Assembly: GCF_030418165.1 (NCBI RefSeq)
Contig: NZ_JAUHTQ010000004.1
Location: 124,001-188,000 of the forward strand
Reading direction: 5' to 3'
Length of the DNA: 64,000 nucleotides
Source: Ureibacillus aquaedulcis
Lineage (GTDB): Bacteria; Bacillota; Bacilli; Bacillales_A; Planococcaceae
In this document: piece by piece, positions 27,961 through 37,187 of the stretch
How the letters are laid out: every line of letters begins with the position of its first letter
Numbering within the stretch: position 1 is the first letter of the stretch
The notes under the pieces: model-generated
What the model was told of the DNA's origin: nothing
The model's database searches: none
What the model saw: only the letters and a program-made list of their open reading frames with translations
Position numbers and translations under genes: made by a program

Positions 27961-28292
27961 TTGTGGCGCTGGGAGGAGGCGTAGGGGCAACGCTTAGATA
28001 TTTTGTTCAATTGTGGATTGGAAAAATGAAATTGCCCTCCTATTGTGCAACAGCAATCGTTAATATATTGGGTTCCTTTATACTGGGCATTACAAGTCAT
28101 ATAATGATTGAATCAAGTTCACTGATGGCTTTTTTAACCATGGGAGTTTTAGGAGCTTTTACTACTTTTTCGACGTTCGCATTTGATATTGTAAAACTAA
28201 TGGAAGTAAAAAATAGGGGAATGGCGTTCCTATTTATCGCAGTGAACTTGGTAGGCGGTATTTTAGCCTTTTGGCTGGGGTGGATCCTTTAG
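27948..28292 (+). CDS. crcB: Fluoride channel subunit CrcB/FluC, second copy
   Basis: A 114-residue paralogue with GGGVGATLRYFVQLW, NILGSFILGI and GVLGAFTTFSTFAFD. It overlaps the upstream crcB. Two short unequal copies in tandem are the usual arrangement for antiparallel FluC heterodimers. Confidence 0.92.
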   Translation: MEWIIVALGGGVGATLRYFVQLWIGKMKLPSYCATAIVNILGSFILGITSHIMIESSSLMAFLTMGVLGAFTTFSTFAFDIVKLMEVKNRGMAFLFIAVNLVGGILAFWLGWIL

Positions 28293-28337
28293 TTATAGAT
28301 AGTGAATGAAATACATACATTAAAGGCGGTAATTAAA

Positions 28338-28829
28338 ATGAAAGCATATTTGGCAAATGGATTATTCTCGATGGGGGATCGATTGGTAAACGAATTGCTT
28401 GCTAGTGAAATTAGGAAGGAAATACCGGAAATCGAGCTATATGTTCCGCAAGAAAATGATGCAATCAATGATAAACATGCATTTGCAAATAGCTTGGCAA
28501 TTGCGGATGCCGATATGAATAAGTTGCAGGAAAGCGATGTGCTTATCGCCGTTTTGGATGGGATTGAAATAGATTCTGGCGTAGCAGCTGAAATCGGGGT
28601 ATTTTCTACTTCTGGTCGTCCAATTATTGCGTTATTTTCGGATGTCCGACAGCTGGGGCGAGACAATCGCGAAAAAATCAATGCTCTGATTGAGGACGGT
28701 ACAGAGAATCAGTTTATTTATCGCAACTTATTTGTGGTAGGGCTAATTAAACGGAATGGTGTCATTGTTAGTACAGTGACAGAAGTGGTTGAAAATGTGA
28801 AGAAATATTTGAGGGAGGAAGTATTATGA
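28338..28829 (+). CDS. Nucleoside 2-deoxyribosyltransferase family protein
   Basis: A 163-residue protein of the Nuc_deoxyrib_tr fold: AYLANGLFSMGDR at the N-terminus, D-x-N-K-L-Q-E-SDVLIAVLDG, and the catalytic-Glu segment DSGVAAEIGVFS, followed by RPIIALFSDVRQLGRDN. The ATG at 28338 follows AAAGGCGG; upstream in-frame sequence is discarded. It overlaps the next gene by four bases. Substrate could be a deoxynucleoside or a nucleotide-sugar analogue; this is not resolved. Confidence 0.85.
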   Translation: MKAYLANGLFSMGDRLVNELLASEIRKEIPEIELYVPQENDAINDKHAFANSLAIADADMNKLQESDVLIAVLDGIEIDSGVAAEIGVFSTSGRPIIALFSDVRQLGRDNREKINALIEDGTENQFIYRNLFVVGLIKRNGVIVSTVTEVVENVKKYLREEVL

Positions 28830-29305
28830 AAAGAACCGGGGAAAGAGTGCTAAGCATTATCGCGTCTGTACTTAACGTCCTATCAGTAGTTTTTTTAATC
28901 TTTATCCTATTTAGCAGCAAGATCCTGCTGGATACGGGCATGAACGATCCGATGATTCAAAGTGAAATTGAAAGCGAGATGTATGCAAGTGGCTTAACGG
29001 AAGCGGAAATGGATGAAGCTTTATTATTAATGGGGGATTTTGTATCCTTTATGGGTGGAATCGGCTGGTTATTTGTTGTTTTGGGCGTCATTGCAATTAT
29101 CCTGGGAATTATTGGTGCAGTGAAAGTCAATAAAAATGCAAAATTAGCAGGGATCTTGTTTATTATAGCAGCAGTTTTATCGGGGATCATTTCATTACCT
29201 GGTATTTTATTGATTATTGCAGCGATTATGTGCTTTGTTAGAAAACCACAATCAGGGGAAATCTCACTTCAAAAGACCGATGAAAATGGTTATATCATTG
29301 ATTAA
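28826..29305 (+). CDS. DUF4064 membrane protein
   Basis: A 159-residue protein with one N-terminal helix, an extracellular acidic loop (QSEIESEMYASGLTEAEMDEAL) and three further helices. The pattern fits DUF4064. It is coupled to the deoxyribosyltransferase-like gene (ATGA overlap). Function unknown. Confidence 0.82.
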   Translation: MKRTGERVLSIIASVLNVLSVVFLIFILFSSKILLDTGMNDPMIQSEIESEMYASGLTEAEMDEALLLMGDFVSFMGGIGWLFVVLGVIAIILGIIGAVKVNKNAKLAGILFIIAAVLSGIISLPGILLIIAAIMCFVRKPQSGEISLQKTDENGYIID

Positions 29306-29350
29306 TTTGAAATGTTAAAGTGTATTTTAGCATAGCTTGATGTTGTAGAG

Positions 29351-29384
29351 AGGCATTCGGAGTGTTCTGTTCTGAATGCCTTTT
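29351..29384 (+). terminator. Terminator after the DUF4064 gene
   Basis: AGGCATTC pairs with GAATGCCT and is followed by a short T run. Confidence 0.75.
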
Positions 29385-29431
29385 GTGATTTCTATTTATT
29401 CTACTTTTTTATACTCCAGGTTCGACTCTTT

Positions 29432-29950
29432 TTATTTATATTGGATTTTTTCAAGTGTCAAAAGTTTCTCTTTCACATCCAATCCTCCACTAAAGCCTGT
29501 AAGTGAACCATTTTTGCCCAAAACACGGTGACATGGGATGGCAATGGCAACCGGATTTGACCCAATTGCCATTCCGACTGCTCGAACTGCGTTTGGGTTA
29601 CCAATTTTGTTTGCAATATCAGAATAACAAAAAGACGAACCATAAGGGATTGAACTAAGGGCCTTCCAAACGTTCATCTGAAAAATTGTCCCGCGAACGT
29701 CAAAGTTAAATGTAAATTGAGTTCTTGAACCATCAAAATACTCTATTAATTGTTCTTTATATAAGGTTAATTCATCTGAAGATTCCCTTAGTTCACAATT
29801 AGGAAATTGCTTATTGCATGTTTTTATTAATTCATCTATTGATGAATGCTCGGTTCCTAGATAACACAATCCATTTTCGGTTGCAGCAATATAGACCTTC
29901 CATTGATTATGTATAATCATTTGATAATAAACAATCGTTTTTTTATCCAT
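29432..29950 (-). CDS. ogt: Methylated-DNA-protein-cysteine methyltransferase
   Basis: Suicide DNA-repair protein that removes methyl groups from O6-methylguanine. The acceptor is Cys140 in AIPCHRVLGKNGSLTGFSGG. The helix-turn-helix wing is PYGSSFCYSDIANKIGNPNAVRAVG. The N-terminal domain is short and lacks Ada-type zinc cysteines, so this is Ogt-like. The ATG follows GGAGGTG. Confidence 0.94.
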   Translation of the reverse strand: MDKKTIVYYQMIIHNQWKVYIAATENGLCYLGTEHSSIDELIKTCNKQFPNCELRESSDELTLYKEQLIEYFDGSRTQFTFNFDVRGTIFQMNVWKALSSIPYGSSFCYSDIANKIGNPNAVRAVGMAIGSNPVAIAIPCHRVLGKNGSLTGFSGGLDVKEKLLTLEKIQYK

Positions 29951-30050
29951 GAATACACCTCCATTTTCTATATATTATCATGAAAATGTTATCTTATAAT
30001 GTAATTTTCTGATTGTATACATTTTAGAAAATTGCCCTTACTCGTTATGT

Positions 30051-30107
30051 TATAATTGAATCTAGCAGAAATCGTTCTGTTCTTTTAAAAGAACCGGGCG
30101 ATTTTTA
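30051..30107 (+). promoter_or_regulatory. Promoter with immediately following terminator hairpin, upstream of FUSC gene
   Basis: An extended -10 (TGTTATAAT, 30048-30056) is followed after only about 12 bases by a hairpin (AAATCG..GTTCTTTT with AAAAGAAC..CGATTT, 30069-30104) and T-rich tail. Any transcript would be about 45-50 bases. It could be a short RNA, an attenuator or a coincidental pairing. Confidence 0.4.
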
Positions 30108-30198
30108 TTTATCACCTGAGTCTTCCAAAGTCTAAGTATTAATACATAGATAAAATTTGGGAAATCTAACTGTAAATTCGATTTAAGGAGAGAGTTAT

Positions 30199-32103
30199 AT
30201 GGGGGAAACAAAAGCAGTAACACCATCGATTTTTAGACAGGCATTGACAGTGAATAAAAAACCGTTTCCCTGGTTGAAAGCACTCTTAGCTGGCATAGCA
30301 GCGGGACTTCCTATTGCGATTGGATTATTATTTGGTAATTTTCAATATGGATTGATTGCAGGATTAGGAGGTTTTACTTTTCTGTATGTTTTTCCTATCC
30401 CTTATGCGCAGTTAGCCAAGAAACTTGCATGGTGTGTTTTAGCAATAGCCATATGTGTTTTTTTAGGTACCTTATTGGCCCCATATCCCTTTATAACAGC
30501 GATTATGATGGGACTTATCGGATCAATCGGGGTATTTGTATTCGGGGCATTCAGATTAGTGGGGCCGTCTGCTTTCTTTTTTGTCCTTATTTTTGCAATG
30601 GTAACCGGAATGCCGGTTGCACCCGAGGAAGCCTTTACCCGATCAGGGTTGGCATTTCTGGGTGGTCTATTATCATGGAGCATTGCTATGGGTGGTTGGC
30701 TATTTAACCCTCATGGTCCGGAGAAGAATATTGTGCAAAGAAGCTATCTGGAATTGGCTAATTATTTTGAAGCGATTGGAACTGTACATGAAAATGCCGT
30801 ACAACATCGAGTAATATCCACTTTGAAAGAAGCTAGTGAAACGATGACTTCCGGCTACATTTCCTGGAAGAAATCGGATATGTACAATTATTTAGTAGTA
30901 TTAAATGACTTTTCCCACAAAATTTATCTATTCTCCGTTGAACAACAGCTTACAGAGCGTAAAGATATTCCCGAAGAATTAGGACAATCCTTGAGGAAAA
31001 TGGCGGAAATTATCGATTCCAAAAATATCTACGATGCAGCATCAATAAATTTACCGCATCCCAATGAGATGGATGAAAACATCGCACAAATTTTTATTGA
31101 AATGAATGCCGTGAAAAATAGTTTATTGAAGTCAAGCGTTCCATTAAAACAACAAGCCGATGTTCAGATGAACTCAGCCAAAAGAATCTTGCTTGGGGCA
31201 TTCGATAAAAACTCCATCATTTTCATTAATGCACTAAGGTTTGGTGCAATTACAACATTGGCCGCCATTTTTGCTTTTGAATTTGAATTTAATCGCTCCT
31301 TCTGGATTCCTCTTTCATGTGTCGCCGTCATGTCTGGTGCGACGGTGATAGCTTCTCTCCACCGTGCAATCCAACGCAGTTTTGGGACGATTTTTGGGAT
31401 ATTGATAGCAAGTGCGATATTATTTTTTCAACCAACTGGATATATGGTTGCTCTACTAATTTTCCTCTTAACCTTCATTACCGAGTTGTTTATCGTGAAA
31501 AATTATGGATTGGCAGCACTATTTTTTACTCCGGCAGCACTGATTATGGCGGAAGCTGGCTCGAATGGAAAGGCACCGTTTTCATTTATAGCATCCGCCC
31601 GTTTGGTTGATGTAGTAATAGGTATAATCATTGGATTGATCGGAGTTTGGTTTGTCGGGAGGAAATCGGCCTCAAGCAGGACGCCACATTTAGTTTCGAA
31701 AACGATACGATCTCATGCACAAGCATTTTATACGCTGTTTTCAAAGCAGGAGATTTATCACAATGAAATTAACAAAATGGAGACCAATATCCGAAATTTA
31801 AGAACCATCTTTGATACAGCTACAGGAGAGCTACCGAAAGATGAAAAAACAATAGACTATTATTGGCCAATTGTCTATTCGCTGGAGGAACTTGGATTTC
31901 TATTGGAGAAATGTGCAAAGTCTAGCAACCGACCTTTGTTGAATGATAGCGAGCTTGCACAATATTTATTAGCTTTCGAATCAATGGCAATTGCTGCCGA
32001 TCGAAGAAATTATGCAGAAAAACGAAATCTGCCCGAAATAGCAGGGTTCCAAAGTATCGTAGAAAAAATTGAACAATTGCAAAGCAGCATGCTAAAACAC
32101 TAA
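30199..32103 (+). CDS. FUSC family membrane protein
   Basis: A 634-residue protein with two copies of a membrane block (helices at about 30-175 and 350-490), each followed by a helical soluble region. This is the layout of fusaric acid resistance/aromatic acid efflux (FUSC) proteins. The second block holds the RSFWIPLSCVAVMSGATV signature. The start follows AAGGAGAG. The exported compound is unknown. Confidence 0.86.
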   Translation: MGETKAVTPSIFRQALTVNKKPFPWLKALLAGIAAGLPIAIGLLFGNFQYGLIAGLGGFTFLYVFPIPYAQLAKKLAWCVLAIAICVFLGTLLAPYPFITAIMMGLIGSIGVFVFGAFRLVGPSAFFFVLIFAMVTGMPVAPEEAFTRSGLAFLGGLLSWSIAMGGWLFNPHGPEKNIVQRSYLELANYFEAIGTVHENAVQHRVISTLKEASETMTSGYISWKKSDMYNYLVVLNDFSHKIYLFSVEQQLTERKDIPEELGQSLRKMAEIIDSKNIYDAASINLPHPNEMDENIAQIFIEMNAVKNSLLKSSVPLKQQADVQMNSAKRILLGAFDKNSIIFINALRFGAITTLAAIFAFEFEFNRSFWIPLSCVAVMSGATVIASLHRAIQRSFGTIFGILIASAILFFQPTGYMVALLIFLLTFITELFIVKNYGLAALFFTPAALIMAEAGSNGKAPFSFIASARLVDVVIGIIIGLIGVWFVGRKSASSRTPHLVSKTIRSHAQAFYTLFSKQEIYHNEINKMETNIRNLRTIFDTATGELPKDEKTIDYYWPIVYSLEELGFLLEKCAKSSNRPLLNDSELAQYLLAFESMAIAADRRNYAEKRNLPEIAGFQSIVEKIEQLQSSMLKH

Positions 32104-32242
32104 TTGGCAGTAAAATTAACATTTTCGATATAAATTTAATCTATTGCAGGATTTTCTAATTGTTAGTTTAAAAATAGAAAACTTGGAAAAAGTAATATTG
32201 GATAGCATTTTCGCTAAGCGAAATCTTTTTTAAGCTTGGTGG

Positions 32243-32257
32243 ATACCATGATGGTAT
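32243..32257. promoter_or_regulatory. 15-bp palindrome upstream of FMN reductase gene
   Basis: ATACCATGATGGTAT is a perfect inverted repeat around one central base, 61 bases before the FMN reductase start. A candidate operator; the cognate regulator is unknown. Confidence 0.35.
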
Positions 32258-32317
32258 TTACATCCTATTGGTTAGAAGCTATGAATATGAGACTGCTTAT
32301 AAAATGGAGGAAATCAA

Positions 32318-32857
32318 ATGTTGAAAATCGGTATTATTTTAGGAAGTACACGTGAAGGTCGAGTAAGTCCGCAAGTTGGGGAATGGGTGAAGAAAATAGC
32401 TGATGGGCGCGGGGATGCAACTTACGAGATTATTGATATTGCAAAGTTCAAATTACCCTTGTTAGGCGAGCCAGGTGGAGATGCTTCCGGTGTTGGCGAA
32501 TGGTCGGCGAGTGTTGCAAGTTGTGATGGTTTTGTTTTCATCGTATCAGAATATAACCATTCCATTTCGGGGGCATTAAAAAATGCACTGGATTTCTTGC
32601 GTGAGGAATGGAACAATAAAGCGGCAGGAATTGTCAGCTATGGTTCTGTCGGGGGGGCTCGTGCTGCGGAACATCTAAGAGGTATTCTAGGTGAATTGCT
32701 CGTTGCGGATGTTCGCGTCCATCCGGCATTATCATTATTTACAGACTTTGAAAACGGAACAGTCTTCAAACCAAAAGAAGTGCAAAATCAATCCGTCAAT
32801 GATATGTTGGATCAACTTATTCCTTGGAGCACTGCCCTTAAAACAATTCGTAAGTAA
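32318..32857 (+). CDS. NADPH-dependent FMN reductase family protein
   Basis: A 179-residue flavodoxin-like quinone/FMN/azo-type reductase. The FMN phosphate loop is GSTREGRVS and the isoalloxazine-contact motif is SEYNHSISGALKNALDFL; SYGSVGGARAAEHLR follows. The ATG lies 8 bases after TGGAGGAA. A perfect palindrome in its leader suggests a regulator-controlled gene, as is common for such oxidative-stress reductases. Confidence 0.9.
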   Translation: MLKIGIILGSTREGRVSPQVGEWVKKIADGRGDATYEIIDIAKFKLPLLGEPGGDASGVGEWSASVASCDGFVFIVSEYNHSISGALKNALDFLREEWNNKAAGIVSYGSVGGARAAEHLRGILGELLVADVRVHPALSLFTDFENGTVFKPKEVQNQSVNDMLDQLIPWSTALKTIRK

Positions 32858-32871
32858 TTGTTATATCTTGC

Positions 32872-32903
32872 ACCCATTTACCGTAAAGTAAGTGGGTTTT
32901 TTA
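32872..32903 (+). terminator. Terminator after FMN reductase gene
   Basis: ACCCATTTA pairs with TAAGTGGGT (one T-G pair), then six T. Confidence 0.85.
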
Positions 32904-33018
32904 TTTTGTCTATTTTAAATCATTTTTTCTATACAGCCTATGCGAAAGAGGTATAAAATGAAATAAATAGTTAGAAGATTGCTGCATGGGCATCTAGTGC
33001 GGATAGGAGGAAATGCTG

Positions 33019-33849
33019 TTGATTAATTTGTGTGAAGTAACAGTTACTAAAAATAAGAAGAATATTCTAAGCAACATTAACTGGCAAGTGAAAAAAGGGG
33101 AGCACTGGTCGATTTTAGGATTAAATGGTTCGGGCAAAACAACGCTGCTGAATGTAATCAATGGCTATATACATCCAACGATTGGCCAAGCAGAGATTTT
33201 GGGTGAATCATTGGGTAAAACATATATCCCCGACCTGCGTAAGCAAATCGGTTTAATCAGTACATCCATACAGCAACAGATTCAGAATTTTGAAAGTGTC
33301 CTAAGTATTGTTTTAAGTGGAAAGTTTGCATCAATCGGACTGTGGGAAGCGGTTGAAAAAGAAGATGTAGAAGCTGCTCAAAATTATATGAAAATATTAA
33401 ATTGTACTCATTTGCAGGAGCGGGAGTACGGAACTTTATCGCAAGGGGAACGTCAAAGAGTATTAATAGCAAGGGCATTAATGGCGAATCCAAAAATACT
33501 GATATTGGATGAACCATGCAATGGCTTGGACATTATCACTAGGGAAGAATTATTGAAAATAATCGATGATTTATCAAAAACGAGAGACTGTCCTACACTT
33601 ATATATGTGACACACCATGTAGAAGAGATTCTTCCATGTTTCACGCATAGTCTTTTATTAAGGAACGGGGAAGTATTTAAAAAAGGAGGATCTTCCGAAC
33701 TGCTGACGGAAGAAAATCTGTCCAACTTTTATGGACGGGCTGTATCGGTTCAAAGAGAACAAAATCGCACCTGGGTTGCCTTAAAGGAGAGTGTGGAAGA
33801 AAAGGGGCTTGAGAACCAGGAACAACAGTATTCTCTTCATGTTAAATGA
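33019..33849 (+). CDS. ABC transporter ATP-binding protein (YlmA-like)
   Basis: ATPase with Walker A (LNGSGKTT), Q-loop, signature LSQGERQR, Walker B ILILDEP and the switch His in VTHHVEEI. The FFY-type tail (NFYGRAVSVQREQNRTWVAL) resembles YlmA/iron-uptake-like ATPases. AGGAGG ends only 2 bases before ATG 33013 but 8 bases before TTG 33019, so TTG is preferred. No permease or binding-protein gene is adjacent, so the transporter partner, if any, is unlinked. Confidence 0.88.
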   Translation: MINLCEVTVTKNKKNILSNINWQVKKGEHWSILGLNGSGKTTLLNVINGYIHPTIGQAEILGESLGKTYIPDLRKQIGLISTSIQQQIQNFESVLSIVLSGKFASIGLWEAVEKEDVEAAQNYMKILNCTHLQEREYGTLSQGERQRVLIARALMANPKILILDEPCNGLDIITREELLKIIDDLSKTRDCPTLIYVTHHVEEILPCFTHSLLLRNGEVFKKGGSSELLTEENLSNFYGRAVSVQREQNRTWVALKESVEEKGLENQEQQYSLHVK

Positions 33850-33912
33850 GATGGAACATATAGTATATAGTTAGTCTGAATACAATAGTCGAAAAGTAAA
33901 GGGGGGATATAT

Positions 33913-34482
33913 ATGACACAAGCTAAAGAGCCCAAACAAAAAAACGAATTTATGTCTTGGTTGGTTGCAATTTTATTTGGGATTGTCATTTCTTTTATTT
34001 GCCGTGAATTTCTTTTTTCCCCGCTTGTGGTTAAAGGAGCTTCCATGATGCCTACATATGAGAATCAAGATGTCATTATTGTTAGTAAAATAAGTGAAAT
34101 CAATCGGTTTGATCAGATTGTTTTTGAAGCTCCGGACGAAGATGAATATTATATTAAACGTGTTATTGGCTTACCCGGCGATAAAGTCGAAATGAAAGAT
34201 GATATCTTAATAGTAAATAACAAAGAATATGAAGAATCCTATGTAAAACGAGATAATAACAATCCTTTGCAAAATAGGGTTACCGAAAACTTTACTCTGA
34301 AAGGAATTACTGGGTATGACGCTGTCCCGGAAGGGTACTTATTTGTTTTAGGAGACAATCGTTTGAGAAGCTCCGATAGCCGGCACTTTGGATTGATACC
34401 AATTGATTCAGTGTTGGGTGAATCAAAAATTAGAATTTATCCATTCAGTCATATTAAACTCTTCACAACTTCTGATGAATAA
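33913..34482 (+). CDS. lepB: Type I signal peptidase
   Basis: A 189-residue S26 peptidase with one N-terminal transmembrane anchor (residues 15-35). The catalytic Ser44 is in GASMMPTY and the general-base Lys82 in YYIKRVIGLPGD. The box GDNRLRSSDSRHFG lies near the end. It cleaves signal peptides outside the membrane. The ATG follows AAAGGGGGG. A terminator follows at once. Confidence 0.95.
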   Translation: MTQAKEPKQKNEFMSWLVAILFGIVISFICREFLFSPLVVKGASMMPTYENQDVIIVSKISEINRFDQIVFEAPDEDEYYIKRVIGLPGDKVEMKDDILIVNNKEYEESYVKRDNNNPLQNRVTENFTLKGITGYDAVPEGYLFVLGDNRLRSSDSRHFGLIPIDSVLGESKIRIYPFSHIKLFTTSDE

Positions 34483-34488
34483 AAGAAT

Positions 34489-34517
34489 GAGACCTAACTT
34501 GGTTGGTCTCTTTTTTG
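34489..34517 (+). terminator. Terminator after signal peptidase gene
   Basis: GAGACC pairs with GGTCTC across a 10-base loop, followed by six T. Confidence 0.85.
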
Positions 34518-34641
34518 CTTTTAAGCGAGGAGTATTTTTGGATTTTATGGGTTGCACGAATAAATCATGGGTCTATTATTTGAAGTTTATTCTTTATACA
34601 TAGAATGGATATGAAGTTGCCAAGTTGAGGAGGAATTTTTC

Positions 34642-35133
34642 ATGCTAGCAAAGATTTACAAAAGTGATGCAGGTTATACGGCAGAATACGAACATAACTA
34701 TGAAGTTCCAAGTGAGAGAGTTTGGTCCTCGCTAGTCAGCAATGAGAACTATCGATTTTGGATGGAACATCTTGAAATAACGGATCTAAGTAAAGGTGGG
34801 AATATTAATTTTCATTTCAACGATGGGTCAGGAACTATCGAGAAAATAACCATCACAGATTATATGGAGGGGAAGGTTCTGCAATTTGAATGGGGAGAGG
34901 ATACTGTTAGATTTGAAATCATTCCAGCATACACCTCCTCTCGATTAATCATGAAGCAATTTCTAACGAAACTAACAGATCACACGCCCAAGGACTTAGC
35001 TGGATGGCATGTTTGTTTACAGAAGTTTGATGATGTTGTAACAGGGGAATCACATTTTTTGCCTGAAGACGAGTGGGAAAAATGGTATGCGGAATATAAA
35101 CTGTTGGTTAATAATTTAAATCATGCTGATTGA
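34642..35133 (+). CDS. SRPBCC/AHSA1-like domain protein
   Basis: A 163-residue soluble protein with the START-like order: EHNYEVPSERVWSSL near the N-terminus, a strand-rich middle (ITITDYMEGKVLQFEWG), and the C-terminal helix preceded by DLAGWHVCLQKFDDV. Family members bind hydrophobic ligands or act as co-chaperones; no ligand can be assigned. The ATG follows GAGGAGG. Confidence 0.85.
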   Translation: MLAKIYKSDAGYTAEYEHNYEVPSERVWSSLVSNENYRFWMEHLEITDLSKGGNINFHFNDGSGTIEKITITDYMEGKVLQFEWGEDTVRFEIIPAYTSSRLIMKQFLTKLTDHTPKDLAGWHVCLQKFDDVVTGESHFLPEDEWEKWYAEYKLLVNNLNHAD

Positions 35134-35138
35134 AAAAA

Positions 35139-35179
35139 CGAGTAGAAGTCAGGGTTAACTGAACTTTCTACTCGCTTTT
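35139..35179. terminator. Bidirectional terminator between SRPBCC gene and guaC
   Basis: CGAGTAGAAGT pairs with ACTTTCTACTCG (one bulged base). An A run before and a T run after serve both convergent genes. Confidence 0.85.
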
Positions 35180-35193
35180 GGTTTATTTAATAA

Positions 35194-36177
35194 TTAGTAT
35201 ACTTTATCACCATTGAAGATGGAGTTTTTAACTACTACATAGTCAACAGTACGAATTGATTCCAACTTGCTTCCGCCGGCATATGAAATCGAAGATTGTA
35301 GATCTTGCTCCATTTCCACTAAAGTATCCATTAGAGAACCTTTATGCTCCACGTACATTTTTTTACCTTCAACGTTTTTCTTTTCACCTTTTTGGAATTC
35401 AGACGCAGAACCGAAGTATTCTTTATATAACTTGCCATCTTTCTCGACTGTTTGGCCAGGAGATTCTTCATGTCCAGCAAATAGTGAACCAATCATGACC
35501 ATTGAAGCACCGAAGCGGACCGATTTTGCAATATCACCATTTGTACGAATTCCGCCATCTGCAATAATTGGTTTTGTTGCAGCTTTTGCACACCAACGAA
35601 GTGCCGCTAGTTGCCAGCCGCCTGTGCCGAAACCTGTTTTAATTTTAGTGATGCATACTTTACCTGGTCCGATACCAACTTTTGTTGCATCTGCACCAGC
35701 ATTTTCAAGTTCGCGCACTGCTTCAGGAGTTCCAACATTACCTGCAATCACAAAACTTTTTGGTAAGTGCTGTTTAATATGTTTGATCATATTAATAACC
35801 GCATTTGAATGTCCGTGTGCAATGTCGATTGTAATAAATTCAGGAATTAGCTCTTCTGCTGCTAATTGTTCAATGAAAGTGTACTCTTCTTCTTTTACCC
35901 CAACAGAGATTGAAGCAATGAGTTTACGGGAGTGCATGTTTTTAATGAATTCTGCACGAGTTTCTGGATTGAAGCGATGCATGATATAAAAATAACCATT
36001 TTCGGCTAGATTAATCGCGATTGATTCATCAATAATTGTCTGCATATTTGCAGGGACTACTGGCAGTTTGAACTTGAAACCGCCAAAAACAATCGAAGTA
36101 TCACATTCTGAACGGCTGTTTACTATACATTTATTTGGAATTAGTTGAATATCTTCATAATCAAAAACGTTATCCAT
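35194..36177 (-). CDS. guaC: GMP reductase
   Basis: Converts GMP to IMP in purine salvage. The 327-residue TIM barrel carries the catalytic Cys175 in [11 protein letters not shown], the mobile flap [14 protein letters not shown], and the phosphate-binding [15 protein letters not shown]. No CBS insert is present, which separates it from IMP dehydrogenase. The ribosome site AGAGGTG lies upstream of the ATG. The 268-base AT-rich stretch beyond it shows no clear purine riboswitch. Confidence 0.95.
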   Translation of the reverse strand: MDNVFDYEDIQLIPNKCIVNSRSECDTSIVFGGFKFKLPVVPANMQTIIDESIAINLAENGYFYIMHRFNPETRAEFIKNMHSRKLIASISVGVKEEEYTFIEQLAAEELIPEFITIDIAHGHSNAVINMIKHIKQHLPKSFVIAGNVGTPEAVRELENAGADATKVGIGPGKVCITKIKTGFGTGGWQLAALRWCAKAATKPIIADGGIRTNGDIAKSVRFGASMVMIGSLFAGHEESPGQTVEKDGKLYKEYFGSASEFQKGEKKNVEGKKMYVEHKGSLMDTLVEMEQDLQSSISYAGGSKLESIRTVDYVVVKNSIFNGDKVY

Positions 36178-36445
36178 TTAAGAACACCTCTAAATCACGA
36201 ATATTTTTTAGTAATGAGCAATAATTGTTCGCCCTTTGGTAATTTACCTTATTTTTAAAGTGTTGTCAAAGCATTTCTATTAAAATAATTTATTTTTTAG
36301 CTTCTCCACAAGAAAAGAATTATTAAGTGAACAAGGTAAATGTTTCGCAAAAAATTCAAAAATGGTGTTAGAAATTATGACATAAATCAAATTTTTTGAA
36401 TAAAAAATATCCAATGTTGTCATATTAAACAACGAAGGAGATGAA

Positions 36446-36679
36446 ATGATGATGCCAAGAAACTCAGAAAATCAACATGTTGAATCGACACCACATTTCG
36501 ATGGCGAAGAAACCTTAAATAATCCTCCTGGGACAGCACAGGAAAAGTTAACTTTCTTCACTCAGCAAAATTCACGTGAAGAATTGGGTATGGAGAGAAA
36601 TCCTTTTAAATTTAAGCCAAAAGTAGATCCGATGATGCAACGATTCGAGAAGTTAATGAGAGGGACAAGAAAAAGCTAG
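36446..36679 (+). CDS. Hypothetical protein, 77 aa
   Basis: A short hydrophilic protein (Asn/Pro/Glu-rich first half, basic C-terminus FKFKPKVDPMMQRFEKLMRG) with three consecutive ATG codons after AAGGAG. No motif or family recognised. A clean ribosome site and a following terminator support it as a real gene. Confidence 0.7.
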   Translation: MMMPRNSENQHVESTPHFDGEETLNNPPGTAQEKLTFFTQQNSREELGMERNPFKFKPKVDPMMQRFEKLMRGTRKS

Positions 36680-36685
36680 TGGATA

Positions 36686-36720
36686 CATCTCGTTCAAAAA
36701 CTTGAACGGGATGATTTTTA
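36686..36720 (+). terminator. Terminator after 77-aa gene
   Basis: CATCTCGTTCAA pairs with TTGAACGGGATG, then a T run. Confidence 0.85.
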
Positions 36721-36859
36721 ATTTAAGTAAGCTATACTCATTAATATTTCTATATTTTACTGAATAAGTTTTTTTTAAAAATATCAATTCATCTATAAGG
36801 CATTCGCACAATAGGCTTTCATCTCTCCTCATAAAATAGAGGAAGGAGGGAGCTAATCG

Positions 36860-37075
36860 ATGCTTGATAAAATCAAACTATTAATTGGTCAGCCGATTGG
36901 CATTGCGTTTAAGAATGGGCTTGGCGTCTCTGGGGTGCTATGTGATGCAGATGAAGATGAAATCTGTTTATTGGAATACTTATACCAAGCAAAATTTGTC
37001 CGAAAGTATTATGACTACGAACTAATACAGGGGATTTATATCTTCCCCAGCTGCGACAATGATTTACTAAACTAA
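36860..37075 (+). CDS. Hypothetical protein, 71 aa, beta-rich
   Basis: A small protein (LIGQPIGIAFKNGLGVSGVLCDADEDEICLLEYL) with alternating hydrophobic pattern and Gly/Asp turns, suggesting a small beta barrel of Sm-like type; this is structural guesswork. GGAGGGAG precedes the ATG. It is convergent with the PrpR-like regulator; a weak hairpin at 37104-37133 may end transcription. Function unknown. Confidence 0.72.
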   Translation: MLDKIKLLIGQPIGIAFKNGLGVSGVLCDADEDEICLLEYLYQAKFVRKYYDYELIQGIYIFPSCDNDLLN

Positions 37076-37187
37076 TTAGGCAAAGATGTCATATATAGAT
37101 GGGGTATCTCTAATTTTGGGATATCTCATTTTTTGTGGAAACAACAAGCGTGGACAAGCCATATCAACTATTTCCACGCTCCCTGCA

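Noticed and set aside
35267-35989. 240-codon plus-strand ORF inside guaC
   Set aside because: It lies wholly antisense to a clear GMP reductase and is composed of reverse-complement codons with no recognisable domain.
36178-36445. Purine riboswitch or PurR box upstream of guaC
   Set aside because: CGAAC and TTCG cores are present but 26 bases apart, unlike the usual spacing, and the riboswitch core was not found.
37104-37133. Terminator between the 71-aa gene and the regulator
   Set aside because: GTATCTC/GGGATAT pairing needs G-T pairs and is short; it was not listed as a separate feature, although it may contribute to termination.
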